This document shows positions 10,044-21,846 of a stretch of DNA of 64,000 nucleotides, in pieces. Location of the stretch: assembly GCF_001282625.1 (NCBI RefSeq), contig NZ_CTEJ01000002.1, positions 1,242,501-1,306,500 of the forward strand. Direction: 5' to 3'. The translations under genes were made by a program, and so were the position numbers. The notes beneath the pieces were generated by a model, which worked only from the letters and a program-made list of their open reading frames with translations, was not told where the DNA came from and made no database searches. The stretch's first letter is position 1, and the number at the start of each line of letters is the position of its first letter. The stretch comes from Lascolabacillus massiliensis. Lineage in GTDB: Bacteria; Bacteroidota; Bacteroidia; Bacteroidales; Dysgonomonadaceae.

Positions 10044-11609
10044 ATGAAAAAATTAATATCAATAATCTCTGCTTCATTTGTTGCAAGTCCTATATTTGCA
10101 AACAGTGCTTCTGATAATAAATCTGCTCAGTCTGCATCTATCAATATTAAATCACAGCCAAATATTGTACTTATTTATGCTGATGATATTGGTTATGGAG
10201 ATCTTTCATCGTATGGTGCTAAACAAGTGAATACACCAAATACAGATACACTTGCAGCTAATGGTATCAGATTCACCAATGCACATTCAGCAGCAGCTAC
10301 AAGCACTCCTTCAAGATATGGTCTATTTACAGGTGAGTATCCCTGGAGAAGAAGAGGTACTGGCGTTGCCAATGGTGATGCAGCATTAATTATAAATCCA
10401 GATAGAGTAACTCTCCCAAAAGTGCTGCAACAGATGGGATACACTACAGGAGCAGTAGGTAAATGGCATCTTGGAATAGGTGATAAGTCTGGAGAACAGG
10501 ATTGGAACGGGCATGTGACGCCAGGACCTGCCGAGATTGGTTTTGATTACTCATATATAATGGCAGCAACAGGAGATAGAGTCCCATGTGTTTTTATGGA
10601 GAATCAGAGAGTGGTCAATCTAAACCCGAATGATCCTATACATGTCAGTTACAAGGAAAACTTTGAAGGAGAACCAACAGGTAAAGATAACCCTGAACTT
10701 CTAACAAAACTTCATCCCAGTCACGGTCACAATCAAAGCATTGTGAATGGGATATCACGTATAGGATATATGAAAGGAGGCAGATCAGCACTGTGGGAAG
10801 ATGAAAATATTGCAGACAGCATTACTGTTCATGCAACCCGTTTTATTGAAAGAAACAGCGATAAACCTTTTTTCCTCTATTTCGGAACAAATGATATTCA
10901 TGTACCGAGATATCCTCATGAAAGATTCAGAGGAGTCACAGAAATGGGGCATCGTGGAGATGCAATTGTACAATTCGACTGGTCAGTTGGAGAGATCGTG
11001 AAAGCTCTTAAAAAAGCAGGAATATTTGAAAATACTCTTATAATCATTACAAGTGATAATGGACCTGTTGTAGATGACGGATATCATGATGGTTCTGTAG
11101 AGGGTCTTATGGATCATAAGCCATGGGGACCTTTCAGAGGTGGCAAATACAGTAATTTTGAAGCAGGGACAAGAGTACCATTTATAGTACACTGGCCTGA
11201 GAGAGTAAATCCAAATGTATCACCTGCACTAATATCACAAATAGATATGACAGCAACAATGGCTGTTCTTACAGGTTTTGAGAAAACTGACAAAATACCT
11301 GATGACAGTCAAAATCAGTTAAATGCCTGGCTTGGAATAGATATCTCAGGTAGAGATTATATAATTAGTTCTGCCGGTTCACTTTCAATTCTGACAAGAG
11401 TGTGGAAATATATTGAACCAAGTAGTGGCAGATCTTATAACCCACTTACAAATACAGAACTTGGAAACAGCTCCGATGATCAGTTATACAACATAGTAAC
11501 AGATCGTAGTGAATATGAAAATGTAGCAGATAAAAATCCCCAAATTGTTGAGGAAATGAAAAAGCTACTAGATTTCGAGAAAAAGAAAGGGATTAATCTG
11601 GAATTATAA
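10044..11609 (+). CDS. Secreted sulfatase, Ser-type (second)
   Basis: A 521-residue sulfatase with an N-terminal signal peptide (about 1-22, ending SFVASPIFANSA). The metal site is YADDIGYGDLS, the catalytic motif S87-T-P-S-R, then GKWHLGIG and ITSDNGPVVDDG. Like its neighbour it is of the Ser type and needs anSME maturation. The two sulfatases are clearly different subfamilies (GKWGLG against GKWHLG, different C-termini), so they probably remove sulfate from different positions of one glycan. It begins six bases after the first sulfatase and ends about 50 bases before the beta-galactosidase, consistent with one operon. Confidence 0.9.
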   Translation: MKKLISIISASFVASPIFANSASDNKSAQSASINIKSQPNIVLIYADDIGYGDLSSYGAKQVNTPNTDTLAANGIRFTNAHSAAATSTPSRYGLFTGEYPWRRRGTGVANGDAALIINPDRVTLPKVLQQMGYTTGAVGKWHLGIGDKSGEQDWNGHVTPGPAEIGFDYSYIMAATGDRVPCVFMENQRVVNLNPNDPIHVSYKENFEGEPTGKDNPELLTKLHPSHGHNQSIVNGISRIGYMKGGRSALWEDENIADSITVHATRFIERNSDKPFFLYFGTNDIHVPRYPHERFRGVTEMGHRGDAIVQFDWSVGEIVKALKKAGIFENTLIIITSDNGPVVDDGYHDGSVEGLMDHKPWGPFRGGKYSNFEAGTRVPFIVHWPERVNPNVSPALISQIDMTATMAVLTGFEKTDKIPDDSQNQLNAWLGIDISGRDYIISSAGSLSILTRVWKYIEPSSGRSYNPLTNTELGNSSDDQLYNIVTDRSEYENVADKNPQIVEEMKKLLDFEKKKGINLEL

Positions 11610-11651
11610 TCTGATTAAAAGAGGTTTTGATAATAAATATCGAATAAATAG

Positions 11652-14785
<3,134 letters not shown>

Positions 14786-14807
14786 TCACCTGTTCCGTAA
14801 TAAACCG

Positions 14808-14850
14808 AAAGGATACCCCTACAAACATATTGTAGTTGGTATCCTTTTTA
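14808..14850. terminator. Bidirectional terminator hairpin
   Basis: A 10-bp stem AAAGGATACC / GGTATCCTTT with an inner CTACAA/TTGTAG helix is followed by T-rich sequence on the plus strand and preceded by A residues for the minus strand. It would end the beta-galactosidase transcript, and it touches the stop of the convergent microprotein gene. Confidence 0.75.
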
Positions 14851-15027
14851 CATTCCTAAATACTTCAGTGCTTCATATACAAAAAACGCAGGCCATACCA
14901 GTGCTTTTAAGAACCCTAGAACACCCATCCAAAAACCGGTCGCTGTAGAAATATAATAGATTGTTGCACCTATTACTCCTAAACCGTAAACTGCATCACC
15001 TGCTGAACCACTCGCTCTGTTTCCCAT
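14848..15027 (-). CDS. Small membrane protein, 59 residues
   Basis: A 59-residue frame starting MGNRASGSAGDAVYGLGVIG and ending VWPAFFVYEALKYLGM. It has a glycine/alanine-rich stretch with two hydrophobic segments (about 12-33 and 34-53). The composition, coding bias and the terminator placed exactly at its stop make it a convincing gene, although it is short. I recall similar 55-60-residue proteins with an FWMGVLGFLKALVWPAFLVY-like core in many bacteria, of unknown role. It occupies most of the gap between the beta-galactosidase and the TonB receptor. Confidence 0.75.
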   Translation of the reverse strand: MGNRASGSAGDAVYGLGVIGATIYYISTATGFWMGVLGFLKALVWPAFFVYEALKYLGM

Positions 15028-15137
15028 AATTATTTTAATTAATCTTTAACAAATTGATATGCAAAGATATTAATTAAAGCAAAAAACAGATAGATATAAT
15101 GTTAAGTTTTCAGCTAATCTACACTTCGTAACTACAT

Positions 15138-17549
15138 TCAGAACTGATAATTCAATGAAGCAGCAAAATTCCTTGGATCAATAGGATTCAGATAACCTCC
15201 TCTATAATATGCAGTGTAACCTTTTGAATCTAGAATATTATTTACAAAAAGCTGAAGTGTAATATTTTGAATACGATAACCTGCTTTTATATTAAGAGTA
15301 GTATATCCATCAGCAATGAATGGTTTTGTGTCAGGCTGTACGTTATGACCTGGTAAAACCTTATAAGTATACTCAGCAAATGGACGCTCACCTACATAAT
15401 ATGCACCTGCTCCAAGTGTCAGATTTCTAAGAATACCATCAAAGAAAGTATAGTTAATCCAGCTGTTTGCCATATGATTTGCAGTATTCATAGGTTTTGA
15501 GCCTTCATGGTAATATGGACTATCATGATATGCAGCATCAAGATATGAATAACCCAATACTACATCCATATTTTTAAGCAGTTTACCAGTCATCTCCAAC
15601 TCCAGTCCCTGCCTCCTCAAATTACCCGCTTTAATATAATAACCTGTATTATTACCTGCATCATTGAGAGATGCATAAGTAAGATTGTTATTTACAATAT
15701 CAAACCATGTGGCATTAAACCTTAATCTGTTATTAAACCACTCAGTTTTGAATCCAACTTCAAACTGCTCCTCTTTTGAAGGTCCGACTGGTGTAGCCAT
15801 ATCTTCTAGAAGATTAGCAGCACCTCTTAATGAAGTTGTGGTTGTATAAGATGCAAAGAGGTTAATATTTTCAATAGGTGTAATAATAATACCGGCGAGC
15901 GGATCCCATACATTACCTCCTGTTGTTGAGACATTATTATTGCTTATACCACTGATTTGACTATATCTTAACCCCAATGATAATTTCAGATATTTGTTAA
16001 ATGTAACCACTTCCTGCAAAAGCATTCCATATGCATACTCACGTGCAGTAACAGGCTCACCGTCAACCAGTGTTACAACCGGTGCTTCATTATTTATAGG
16101 CTGTAAAACATCAATGGTGTCTGTAGTAATAGAATTGGTGCTGTTAGTCGATACATCCGACCATTTGTAATCCAGACCCACATTAAAGGTATGCTTCACA
16201 CTACCGGTATAAATATCCTTACCAATAAGATCAACTTGTAAAACTCCGTTCTTATCATCTCTGCTACTTCCACTGTAAACTCTTGAACGAAGATTGTAAA
16301 GTCCTGTTTGAGTCACATTTCGTAGAGGAGAAACATGTGCACCAACTTTTCTCAGATCCATATCAGATCCTGCATAAGCTACCCTCATGGTCAAATAATC
16401 ATTTAGTTCGCGATTGATCTGCCCCATATATGTTAATGTATTAGTTACCTGTCTATCATTTTTATAACCCATAAACCTGTCATCAGGCATCTCAAACACA
16501 TTAAATACACTATCAGCACTCAGGTTAACTGTTCCCTGATCCGGTGTTCTTGAATCATGCATAAAGTCCAGCTCCAGGGTAACTTTAGTTTTATCATCCG
16601 GATTCCATGCAAACGAAGGGTTGATATAAATTCTGTCTTTTGAAACATGGTTACGGTAACTATTACCCTGTTCATAAGCACCATTTATACGAAAAGCTGT
16701 TTTCTGAATTTTATCTGTAACAAACTGGAGATCGAATGTTGGTCTTATCTGCCCCCAACTCCCCGTTCTTATTCCTACATTTCCTGAATTTATAAACTTA
16801 GGTGTTTTTGTTGCTACATTAACTACACCTCCGGCAGATCCCAGATCATTTCCCAACCCTTGTGCAATAGCTGCTGAACCTCTTAAGACCTGAATAGTTT
16901 CAACACCCTGCATATCTGTTAGAAAACCTGTTCCCCTGAAATCTGAATGTACCCTTACTCCGTTTTTCACAACTGGTATACCCCTATATCCACGTGAAGT
17001 AAGACTCTCAGATGTATTACCGAAAGTAGCAAATGTTGTAACTCCCGGTACATTTCTCACTGCATCATTAAGCGTCAGTACACCCTGGTCATTTAGCATC
17101 TTCTGAGAAATAACTGAAATACTCTGAACTTGCTCATCAAGTCTTAGAGGTATTCTTGTAAGTGCATCCATCTTTTCTGGTCGCTCCTTTCTTACTCCAA
17201 AAACCTCAACTTCAAGCAGCACATGATTGTCTGGTTCAAGTTTAAAATCCTGCTCTACATCGTAATTGTAAAAGTTCATTTGTTTGGTTACCTTCTCATA
17301 ACCAACGTAGCTTACAACCACTGTATGCTTACCAGAAGGGATATTCTCAACTGCAAAGCTTCCAGAAAGGTCGGTATCATCCCCTACTCCCAACTCTTCA
17401 AAATAAACTGTAGCACCAATAAGCGCCTCATCATCAACACCAAGAACCCTACCACTGAACATTGAGCTTTCTTGGGCGTTACTCTGTGAAAAAAGTGCAA
17501 CTATACTGAATAGTAAACTAACTGTGAGTAAAAACAATTTTTTAGTCAT
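15138..17549 (-). CDS. TonB-dependent outer-membrane receptor, siderophore type
   Basis: An 803-residue outer-membrane receptor: signal peptide (1-25), a CarboxypepD-reg-like domain (about 30-110), plug domain (about 125-245, with LNDAVRNVPGV and the glycine-rich QVLRGSAAIAQGLG), then a 22-strand barrel ending in the aromatic C terminus NYQF. The ferrisiderophore-receptor pattern is suggested by the plug and by the compact size compared with SusC proteins. There is no SusD partner. It is alone in its transcription unit, between the microprotein and the qorB-like gene. The ligand is not determinable; iron chelate import is the likeliest role. Confidence 0.85.
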   Translation of the reverse strand: MTKKLFLLTVSLLFSIVALFSQSNAQESSMFSGRVLGVDDEALIGATVYFEELGVGDDTDLSGSFAVENIPSGKHTVVVSYVGYEKVTKQMNFYNYDVEQDFKLEPDNHVLLEVEVFGVRKERPEKMDALTRIPLRLDEQVQSISVISQKMLNDQGVLTLNDAVRNVPGVTTFATFGNTSESLTSRGYRGIPVVKNGVRVHSDFRGTGFLTDMQGVETIQVLRGSAAIAQGLGNDLGSAGGVVNVATKTPKFINSGNVGIRTGSWGQIRPTFDLQFVTDKIQKTAFRINGAYEQGNSYRNHVSKDRIYINPSFAWNPDDKTKVTLELDFMHDSRTPDQGTVNLSADSVFNVFEMPDDRFMGYKNDRQVTNTLTYMGQINRELNDYLTMRVAYAGSDMDLRKVGAHVSPLRNVTQTGLYNLRSRVYSGSSRDDKNGVLQVDLIGKDIYTGSVKHTFNVGLDYKWSDVSTNSTNSITTDTIDVLQPINNEAPVVTLVDGEPVTAREYAYGMLLQEVVTFNKYLKLSLGLRYSQISGISNNNVSTTGGNVWDPLAGIIITPIENINLFASYTTTTSLRGAANLLEDMATPVGPSKEEQFEVGFKTEWFNNRLRFNATWFDIVNNNLTYASLNDAGNNTGYYIKAGNLRRQGLELEMTGKLLKNMDVVLGYSYLDAAYHDSPYYHEGSKPMNTANHMANSWINYTFFDGILRNLTLGAGAYYVGERPFAEYTYKVLPGHNVQPDTKPFIADGYTTLNIKAGYRIQNITLQLFVNNILDSKGYTAYYRGGYLNPIDPRNFAASLNYQF

Positions 17550-17727
17550 TGTACCTTAATATTGAATTGAGCTGCAAAGTAAGTCTGAAACATTACAGAT
17601 CACAATACCATATAATTACCATTTAAAAAGCAGCCAATACTCACAATTTACCATAATGTATATATTTGTATGTTTAGTGTTTTTCTGTTTATTTGAACTG
17701 ATCAGCATTCATATAAATACAAATAAA

Positions 17728-17754
17728 AATGCACCAAAAATATTTCGGTGCATT
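17728..17754 (-). terminator. Terminator hairpin downstream of the qorB-like gene
   Basis: An 8-bp stem AATGCACC / GGTGCATT with an 11-nt loop, followed on the minus strand by a T-rich run. It lies about 40 bases past the reductase stop. Confidence 0.65.
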
Positions 17755-17791
17755 ATAATATTGAATATCAACTATATGGCTTTATATCTTA

Positions 17792-18637
17792 TTAACCCAA
17801 GGCTTTCTTAACTGAATCTGAAAGCGGTGTAGTGGGTCGACCAATTAATTTTGATAATACTTTGCTATCATCAAACAGATCACCTTTTGAAACTCCTACA
17901 TCCCAGCCTGCTATAGCTTTAGCGAAAGCTACAGGTATTCCAAATGAGGTCAATAATTCCGCATACTCACCTTCAGAAAGGTCTTTGTAGGGAATCTCCT
18001 TACCTGTCTGTCTGGATATCTCAGCTGCTAGCCCACTTAAAGTGTATGCTTCATCACCCGCCAATTCATATATCTTACCTTCATGACCTTCGTTGGTAAG
18101 AACTGCTACAATAACATCTGCATAATCTTCCCGAGTAGCAGAAGATATTTTACCATCTTTGGCGCTACCTAAAAAAGCACCTCCAGCAACTGCTCCAGGT
18201 ATACTGGAAGTGTAATTCTCAGTATACCATCCATTTCTTAAAATAGTGAACTGAATACCTGAGGATTTTAATAAATTCTCCGTTTCAATATGATCTTTAC
18301 CTAAGCTAAGTGAAGTTGTATCGGCATGAAGCAAGCTGGTATAAATTATCCTTTTTACACCTGCTGCTTTTGCTGCATTTATTACATTTTCGTGCTGTTT
18401 AACACGATCCATAAGTTCATTTGACGATATAAGCACCAGCTGATTGATACCTGTTAATGCATTACCCAAAGTGTCTGGTTTAGTGTAATCAAAAGCACGT
18501 GCTTCTATTCCTAAATCAGCTGCTTTCTCCGGTGAGCGGACCAATGCTACTAAATCACTGGAATTTACTCTGTTCTTTAATTTATCCACTACAAGACGGC
18601 CTAGCTGTCCGGTAGCACCTGTTATACCTGTTTTCAT
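17792..18637 (-). CDS. qorB: NAD(P)H-dependent reductase, QorB/YtfG-like
   Basis: About 281 residues from the ATG at 18637; the upstream in-frame extension (to 18709) encodes a hydrophobic stretch not seen in the family. The Rossmann motif GATGQLG is at residues 6-12. The body closely follows E. coli QorB (YtfG), an NmrA-like atypical SDR that reduces quinones with NADPH: for example NVINAAKAAGVKRIIYTSLLHADT, HIETENLLKSSGIQFTILRNGWYTEN, and the C-terminal KGDLFDDSKVLSKLIGRPTTPL. It stands alone, divergent from the DUF1801 gene. The quinone-reductase role rests on resemblance alone. Confidence 0.82.
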   Translation of the reverse strand: MKTGITGATGQLGRLVVDKLKNRVNSSDLVALVRSPEKAADLGIEARAFDYTKPDTLGNALTGINQLVLISSNELMDRVKQHENVINAAKAAGVKRIIYTSLLHADTTSLSLGKDHIETENLLKSSGIQFTILRNGWYTENYTSSIPGAVAGGAFLGSAKDGKISSATREDYADVIVAVLTNEGHEGKIYELAGDEAYTLSGLAAEISRQTGKEIPYKDLSEGEYAELLTSFGIPVAFAKAIAGWDVGVSKGDLFDDSKVLSKLIGRPTTPLSDSVKKALG

Positions 18638-18757
18638 AAAAAATATAGCTATTACTGAATAAAATAGGTTCGTATAACCATTAATAAACTCTATATGAAA
18701 CAAAAACATTCATTATAGTGTTTTACAATTTCATAAGATTAACATCATCATATAATT

Positions 18758-19213
18758 ATGAAAACGGAAGGTAAAACTGTTACTGAGATATTAAACAATG
18801 TTCCTGAAGAAAGGAAAGAGGTATTTCAGAAACTTCACAATGTTATATTAGAAAACTTGCCAGAAGGATTTGAGGCTGCCATAAGTTATGGAGGTCTAGG
18901 TTATGTTGTTCCTCATAGAATCTATCCACCCGGTTATCATTGTAAACCGAGTGAACCTTTACCTTTTGCTAGTATAGCCTCCCAGAAACACTCTATAAAC
19001 TTCTATCATATGGCAATATATGCCTTTCCTGATCTGCTTGATTGGTTTATATCAGAATATCCAAAGCATGCAAAACAAAAGCTTGATATGGGAAAGAGCT
19101 GCGTTCGGTTTAAAAAATTGGATGATATACCTTTTAAGCTAATTGGCGAATTAATGCAGAAGATCAGCGCTGAAGAGTGGATAAGATATTATGAAGAAAA
19201 TTTGAAGAAGTGA
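18758..19213 (+). CDS. DUF1801 domain protein
   Basis: A 151-residue single-domain protein. The pattern is of the DUF1801/YdhG-like family: an N-terminal helix with VPEERKEVFQKLHNVI, EGFEAAISYGGLGYVVP, SINFYHMAIYAF, then GKSCVRFKKLDDIPFKLIGELM. The family is small, soluble and of unsettled function (an iron-chaperone-like fold has been described for relatives). It is transcribed divergently from the qorB-like gene with about 120 bases between starts. No partner genes are evident. Confidence 0.8.
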   Translation: MKTEGKTVTEILNNVPEERKEVFQKLHNVILENLPEGFEAAISYGGLGYVVPHRIYPPGYHCKPSEPLPFASIASQKHSINFYHMAIYAFPDLLDWFISEYPKHAKQKLDMGKSCVRFKKLDDIPFKLIGELMQKISAEEWIRYYEENLKK

Positions 19214-19230
19214 TAATCATAAAAAATCCG

Positions 19231-19431
19231 TCATCTTTTATTTTTCTCTGGTGGATACTTCTTTGATGCTTCAAACAATATCTTATTCCACCTTTCGTTA
19301 CTTACTGGTTCTGGTTCTTTCTCCAACATTTCGCTCATTAGTGAACAGGCTTGAGTGGTAATACCCATATGTACGATTAAAGGTTCCTCTGTAGTCCCTA
19401 AATTGGCTGATATGGTTACTAATTCTTCCAT
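19231..19431 (-). CDS. Short hypothetical protein, possibly a remnant
   Basis: A 66-residue frame whose C-terminal half reads like real protein (MSEMLEKEPEPVSNERWNKI, then ASKKYPPEKNKR) but which I do not recognise. It ends 17 bases from the convergent DUF1801 gene. The region upstream of its start keeps amino-acid-like composition in another frame, so it could be the tail of a decayed gene at the edge of the accessory region. No domain or signal peptide is visible. Treat it as tentative. Confidence 0.35.
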   Translation of the reverse strand: MEELVTISANLGTTEEPLIVHMGITTQACSLMSEMLEKEPEPVSNERWNKILFEASKKYPPEKNKR

Positions 19432-19897
19432 TACTGATTACTGATTTAGCATTATCCTTACGATCTACTACTCTAATGAGAATGTTCAATTATTTGTTTT
19501 TAAGAAGTCAACAAGTCTGTTCAGATTCTATATGTCCGTTTTAAATTGTATTACCACAAACATATCAAATATTATAACACCGAACACTTTACCGAACACT
19601 TTTGACGTTTTGAGTTAAAAAAAAGTATTTGAAGACTTTCTCCCAAATCCGAAACTTAGATTAGTCAAACTTTTAATACAATTACTACATTATTTCCATG
19701 TAGTAAACAATTAGATACTGCACAGTATTCATTTATTTGAATACAAAAACAAGTGAACTTGTATGATAGCAAGCTAACTTAGAATAAAAACCCTCTTATT
19801 CTAATTTATACTATATAAATTGGGATTGTGATTTTTTTATTCTAATTTTGAGCGTGTTTTTAGAATAAAAGGTTATTCATTCTAATTTTTATGTAAT
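19432..19897. other. Intergenic region with repeats upstream of fic
   Basis: No gene is visible in this 466-base AT-rich stretch. It contains a perfect 12-bp tandem repeat (ACCGAACACTTT at 19579-19590 and 19591-19602) and, in the last 120 bases, a cluster of TTATTCT/AGAATAA half-sites described separately. Confidence 0.6.
19781..19890 (+). promoter_or_regulatory. Cluster of inverted TTATTCT half-sites over the fic promoter
   Basis: Five half-sites occur within 110 bases: AGAATAA (19781), TTATTCTAATTT (19796), TTATTCTAATTT (19837), AGAATAA (19862) and ATTCTAATTT (19879). They form inverted pairs. A promoter-like TTGG (19820) and TAATTTTG (19843) with 19-bp spacing lies inside the second site. 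The arrangement suggests an operator bound by a dimeric repressor, perhaps the Fic protein's own winged-helix domain. Confidence 0.5.
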
Positions 19898-21019
19898 ATG
19901 AAAAATTACAAGTCTGGAAAGTTTGTAAATCAAGGAGGCTATAAAAGCTTTCAGCCAACATTGTTAAATAGGAAATGGGAAATTGATGATATGCAAGTCA
20001 TTAGTCTATTAAGCAAAGCTGATCGTTTTCTAGGACGCTTAGATATGTATTCTGAATATGTAGACATAGACTTGTTTATTCAAATGCATATTGCAAAAGA
20101 AGCTACACAATCATCTAAGATTGAGGGAACTCAGACGAAAGTCGAAGAAGCTTTTTTAGCTAAATCAGAAATAAGTGCAGAGAAAAGAGATGATTGGGAA
20201 GAGGTTCAAAATTATATAATGGCAATGAATGAGGCTGTTGAAATGCTACACAGATTGCCTTTCTCTACTAGACTTATAAAACAGGCTCATAAAGTTCTTT
20301 TACAAGGTGTTAGAGGCCAGCATAAACAACCCGGAGAGTTTCGAAATAGTCAAAACTGGATTGGTGGAGCCACTCTTAACGATGCAATATTTATTCCTCC
20401 AGTTCACTACGAGATAGACAATTTAATGTCAGATATTGAAAAATTCGCCAATTCAGAAAATGATTTTACCCCCGACTTGATAAAAATTGCTCTAATTCAT
20501 TATCAATTTGAAACAATACACCCTTTTTTAGATGGAAATGGAAGAACAGGCAGATTATTAATAACTTTATATCTTGTTTCAAAAAAAATTCTAAAGCGTC
20601 CAATTCTATATCTATCTGATTTTTTTGAACGCCATAGAACTTTATATTATGATAATTTAATGCGCGTTCGTACTCATAATGATATTAGTCAATGGTTAAA
20701 GTTTTTTCTTACAGGAGTTGTAGAAACTTCTCAAAACGGAGTAAATACATTAAGTGCGATTATGCAGTTAAAAAACTCAATTGAAAAAAGTGTTGATACT
20801 TTAGGAAAAAGAGGGATAGATGCCCGATTAATTATTGATTATATGTATAAGAAACCCATAATTTCTGCTTCTGAAATTATGAAGATTATTGATAAATCAC
20901 CACAAACAATTTATAATTTACTCGCTGACTTAGAAAAGTTAGATATAATTAAAGAAATTACAGGAGCTCAAAGAAACAAATTATATGTTTTCGGAGCTTA
21001 TATAGATTGCTTCAAATAA
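19898..21019 (+). CDS. Fic family protein (putative AMP-transferase) with winged-helix C terminus
   Basis: A 373-residue Fic/DOC protein. The N-terminal Fic_N domain contains the inhibitory helix SSKIEG (residues 72-77, Glu76), which in class II Fic proteins blocks ATP. The catalytic loop HPFLDGNGRTGR (208-219) is complete, so AMP transfer from ATP to target hydroxyls is plausible. The C-terminal 90 residues look like a winged helix (ASEIMKIIDKSPQTIYNLLADLEKL), suited to DNA binding. It stands alone with the inverted half-sites in front of it, which fits autoregulation. Targets are unknown. It sits next to the mobile region and may itself be accessory. Confidence 0.9.
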   Translation: MKNYKSGKFVNQGGYKSFQPTLLNRKWEIDDMQVISLLSKADRFLGRLDMYSEYVDIDLFIQMHIAKEATQSSKIEGTQTKVEEAFLAKSEISAEKRDDWEEVQNYIMAMNEAVEMLHRLPFSTRLIKQAHKVLLQGVRGQHKQPGEFRNSQNWIGGATLNDAIFIPPVHYEIDNLMSDIEKFANSENDFTPDLIKIALIHYQFETIHPFLDGNGRTGRLLITLYLVSKKILKRPILYLSDFFERHRTLYYDNLMRVRTHNDISQWLKFFLTGVVETSQNGVNTLSAIMQLKNSIEKSVDTLGKRGIDARLIIDYMYKKPIISASEIMKIIDKSPQTIYNLLADLEKLDIIKEITGAQRNKLYVFGAYIDCFK

Positions 21020-21146
21020 TATTAGTCAATTAATTTGCTTTGAAACACTCACAAGGCACGATGGGTGTTTTTTTATGGGGGGGGGTGTGAATGTGAAAAA
21101 CCGCTTTTACAACAAATGTTTCCTATTGTTTTACCAAACAAAAAAA

Positions 21147-21174
21147 AGCACTCATCTTTTTAATAGATAAGTGC
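21147..21174 (-). terminator. Terminator next to the tRNA remnant
   Basis: A 10-bp stem (GCACTCATCT with AGATAAGTGC, one G-T pair) is followed by eight T on the minus strand. The same layout, terminator directly after a tRNA-Arg 3' end, recurs at 27,844 and 50,288, suggesting all three are relics of one locus. Confidence 0.65.
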
Positions 21175-21201
21175 CTTATTCAGAGAGTGATCCGAGCGGG
21201 A
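21174..21201 (-). repeat. Partial att copy: tRNA-Arg 3' end remnant
   Basis: These 28 bases are identical to 27869-27896, including 12 bases beyond the tRNA 3' end and 16 bases of the tRNA acceptor/T-arm side, after which the two copies diverge. It marks the left edge of the ars island and looks like a truncated attachment site of an older integration at the same tRNA. Confidence 0.65.
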
Positions 21202-21410
21202 ACACTTTTATATCTTGTAAATGATTAGTAATCAGCCCTAACTAGACTTTGCTCTTTTATGTGGTACCGAGAACGGGTTTTAATCTTTTGTCTAGTTCTG
21301 ACAGCGTTCTGTCTGCATAAATTTCTATCAACAAACTTACTAATTATTAATTATATAACAAATAAAATTCTATCTAATATTTGCTTTTAGGAAAATTTAT
21401 TTGATATTTA

Positions 21411-21447
21411 TTTGGCAGACAAAACAATGTTCGTATATTTGCGAACA
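21411..21447 (+). promoter_or_regulatory. ars promoter with overlapping ArsR operator
   Basis: TTTG (21411-21414) and TATATTTG (21434-21441) are spaced by exactly 19 bases, a full match to the Bacteroidota promoter consensus. The -7 box is itself the spacer of a perfect inverted repeat, TGTTCG-N8-CGAACA (21428-21447), a natural ArsR binding site. Repressor binding would directly block the sigma contact. The arsR ATG follows 15 bases later. Confidence 0.8.
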
Positions 21448-21461
21448 ATAACAAAACGATC

Positions 21462-21782
21462 ATGTCTAAAAAAGCATTAACAGAAGAACAAGAAAATCTC
21501 GCACGCATAGCTAAAGCTTTGGCGCATCCTGTGCGTATTGCTATTTTGCAGATGTTAGCTACCCAAGAATGTTGCTATCATGGTGATATGTCCGAAGTAA
21601 TTCCAGTTGCAAAGAGTACCTTGTCTCAGCACCTAAAAGAACTTCGGGATGCAGGTCTTATCCAAGGCGAAATAACACTACCTAGTATCAAATATTGTAT
21701 CAATCAAGAAAATTGGAGCATGGCTAAGTCTCTGTTTGGAGATTTCTTCAAAGAAATAAAAATGAATTCTGGCTCATGCTAA
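21462..21782 (+). CDS. arsR: ArsR/SmtB-family arsenite-responsive repressor
   Basis: A 106-residue winged-helix repressor. The recognition helix is in VAKSTLSQHLKELRDAGLIQ. Cysteines are at 37 and 38 (QECCYHGDM), 79 and 106; the CC pair near the start of the DNA-reading domain is a plausible As(III) site, though the spacing differs from the CVC motif of E. coli ArsR. It is the first gene of the ars operon and faces a perfect operator that overlaps its own promoter, so autoregulation is very likely. The arsenate reductase follows after 64 bases. Confidence 0.92.
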   Translation: MSKKALTEEQENLARIAKALAHPVRIAILQMLATQECCYHGDMSEVIPVAKSTLSQHLKELRDAGLIQGEITLPSIKYCINQENWSMAKSLFGDFFKEIKMNSGSC

Positions 21783-21846
21783 AAAAATTTATCATAAAAG
21801 TTCGTTAATCTACGAAATACGAAATTAATAACTATATCAGCATAAA

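Larger units (their letters stand above)
21020..21461. other. Intergenic region with tRNA-Arg 3'-end remnant
   Basis: No gene is visible. The stretch holds a terminator hairpin, a 28-base partial copy of the tRNA-Arg 3' region and, at its right end, the ars promoter. Between 21202 and 21410 I see only AT-rich sequence. Confidence 0.6.

Noticed and set aside
21255-21285. A second tRNA 3' fragment (GGTACCGAGAACGGG)
   Set aside because: Only about 15 bases look tRNA-like, with no T-loop sequence after them; chance is likely in this context.
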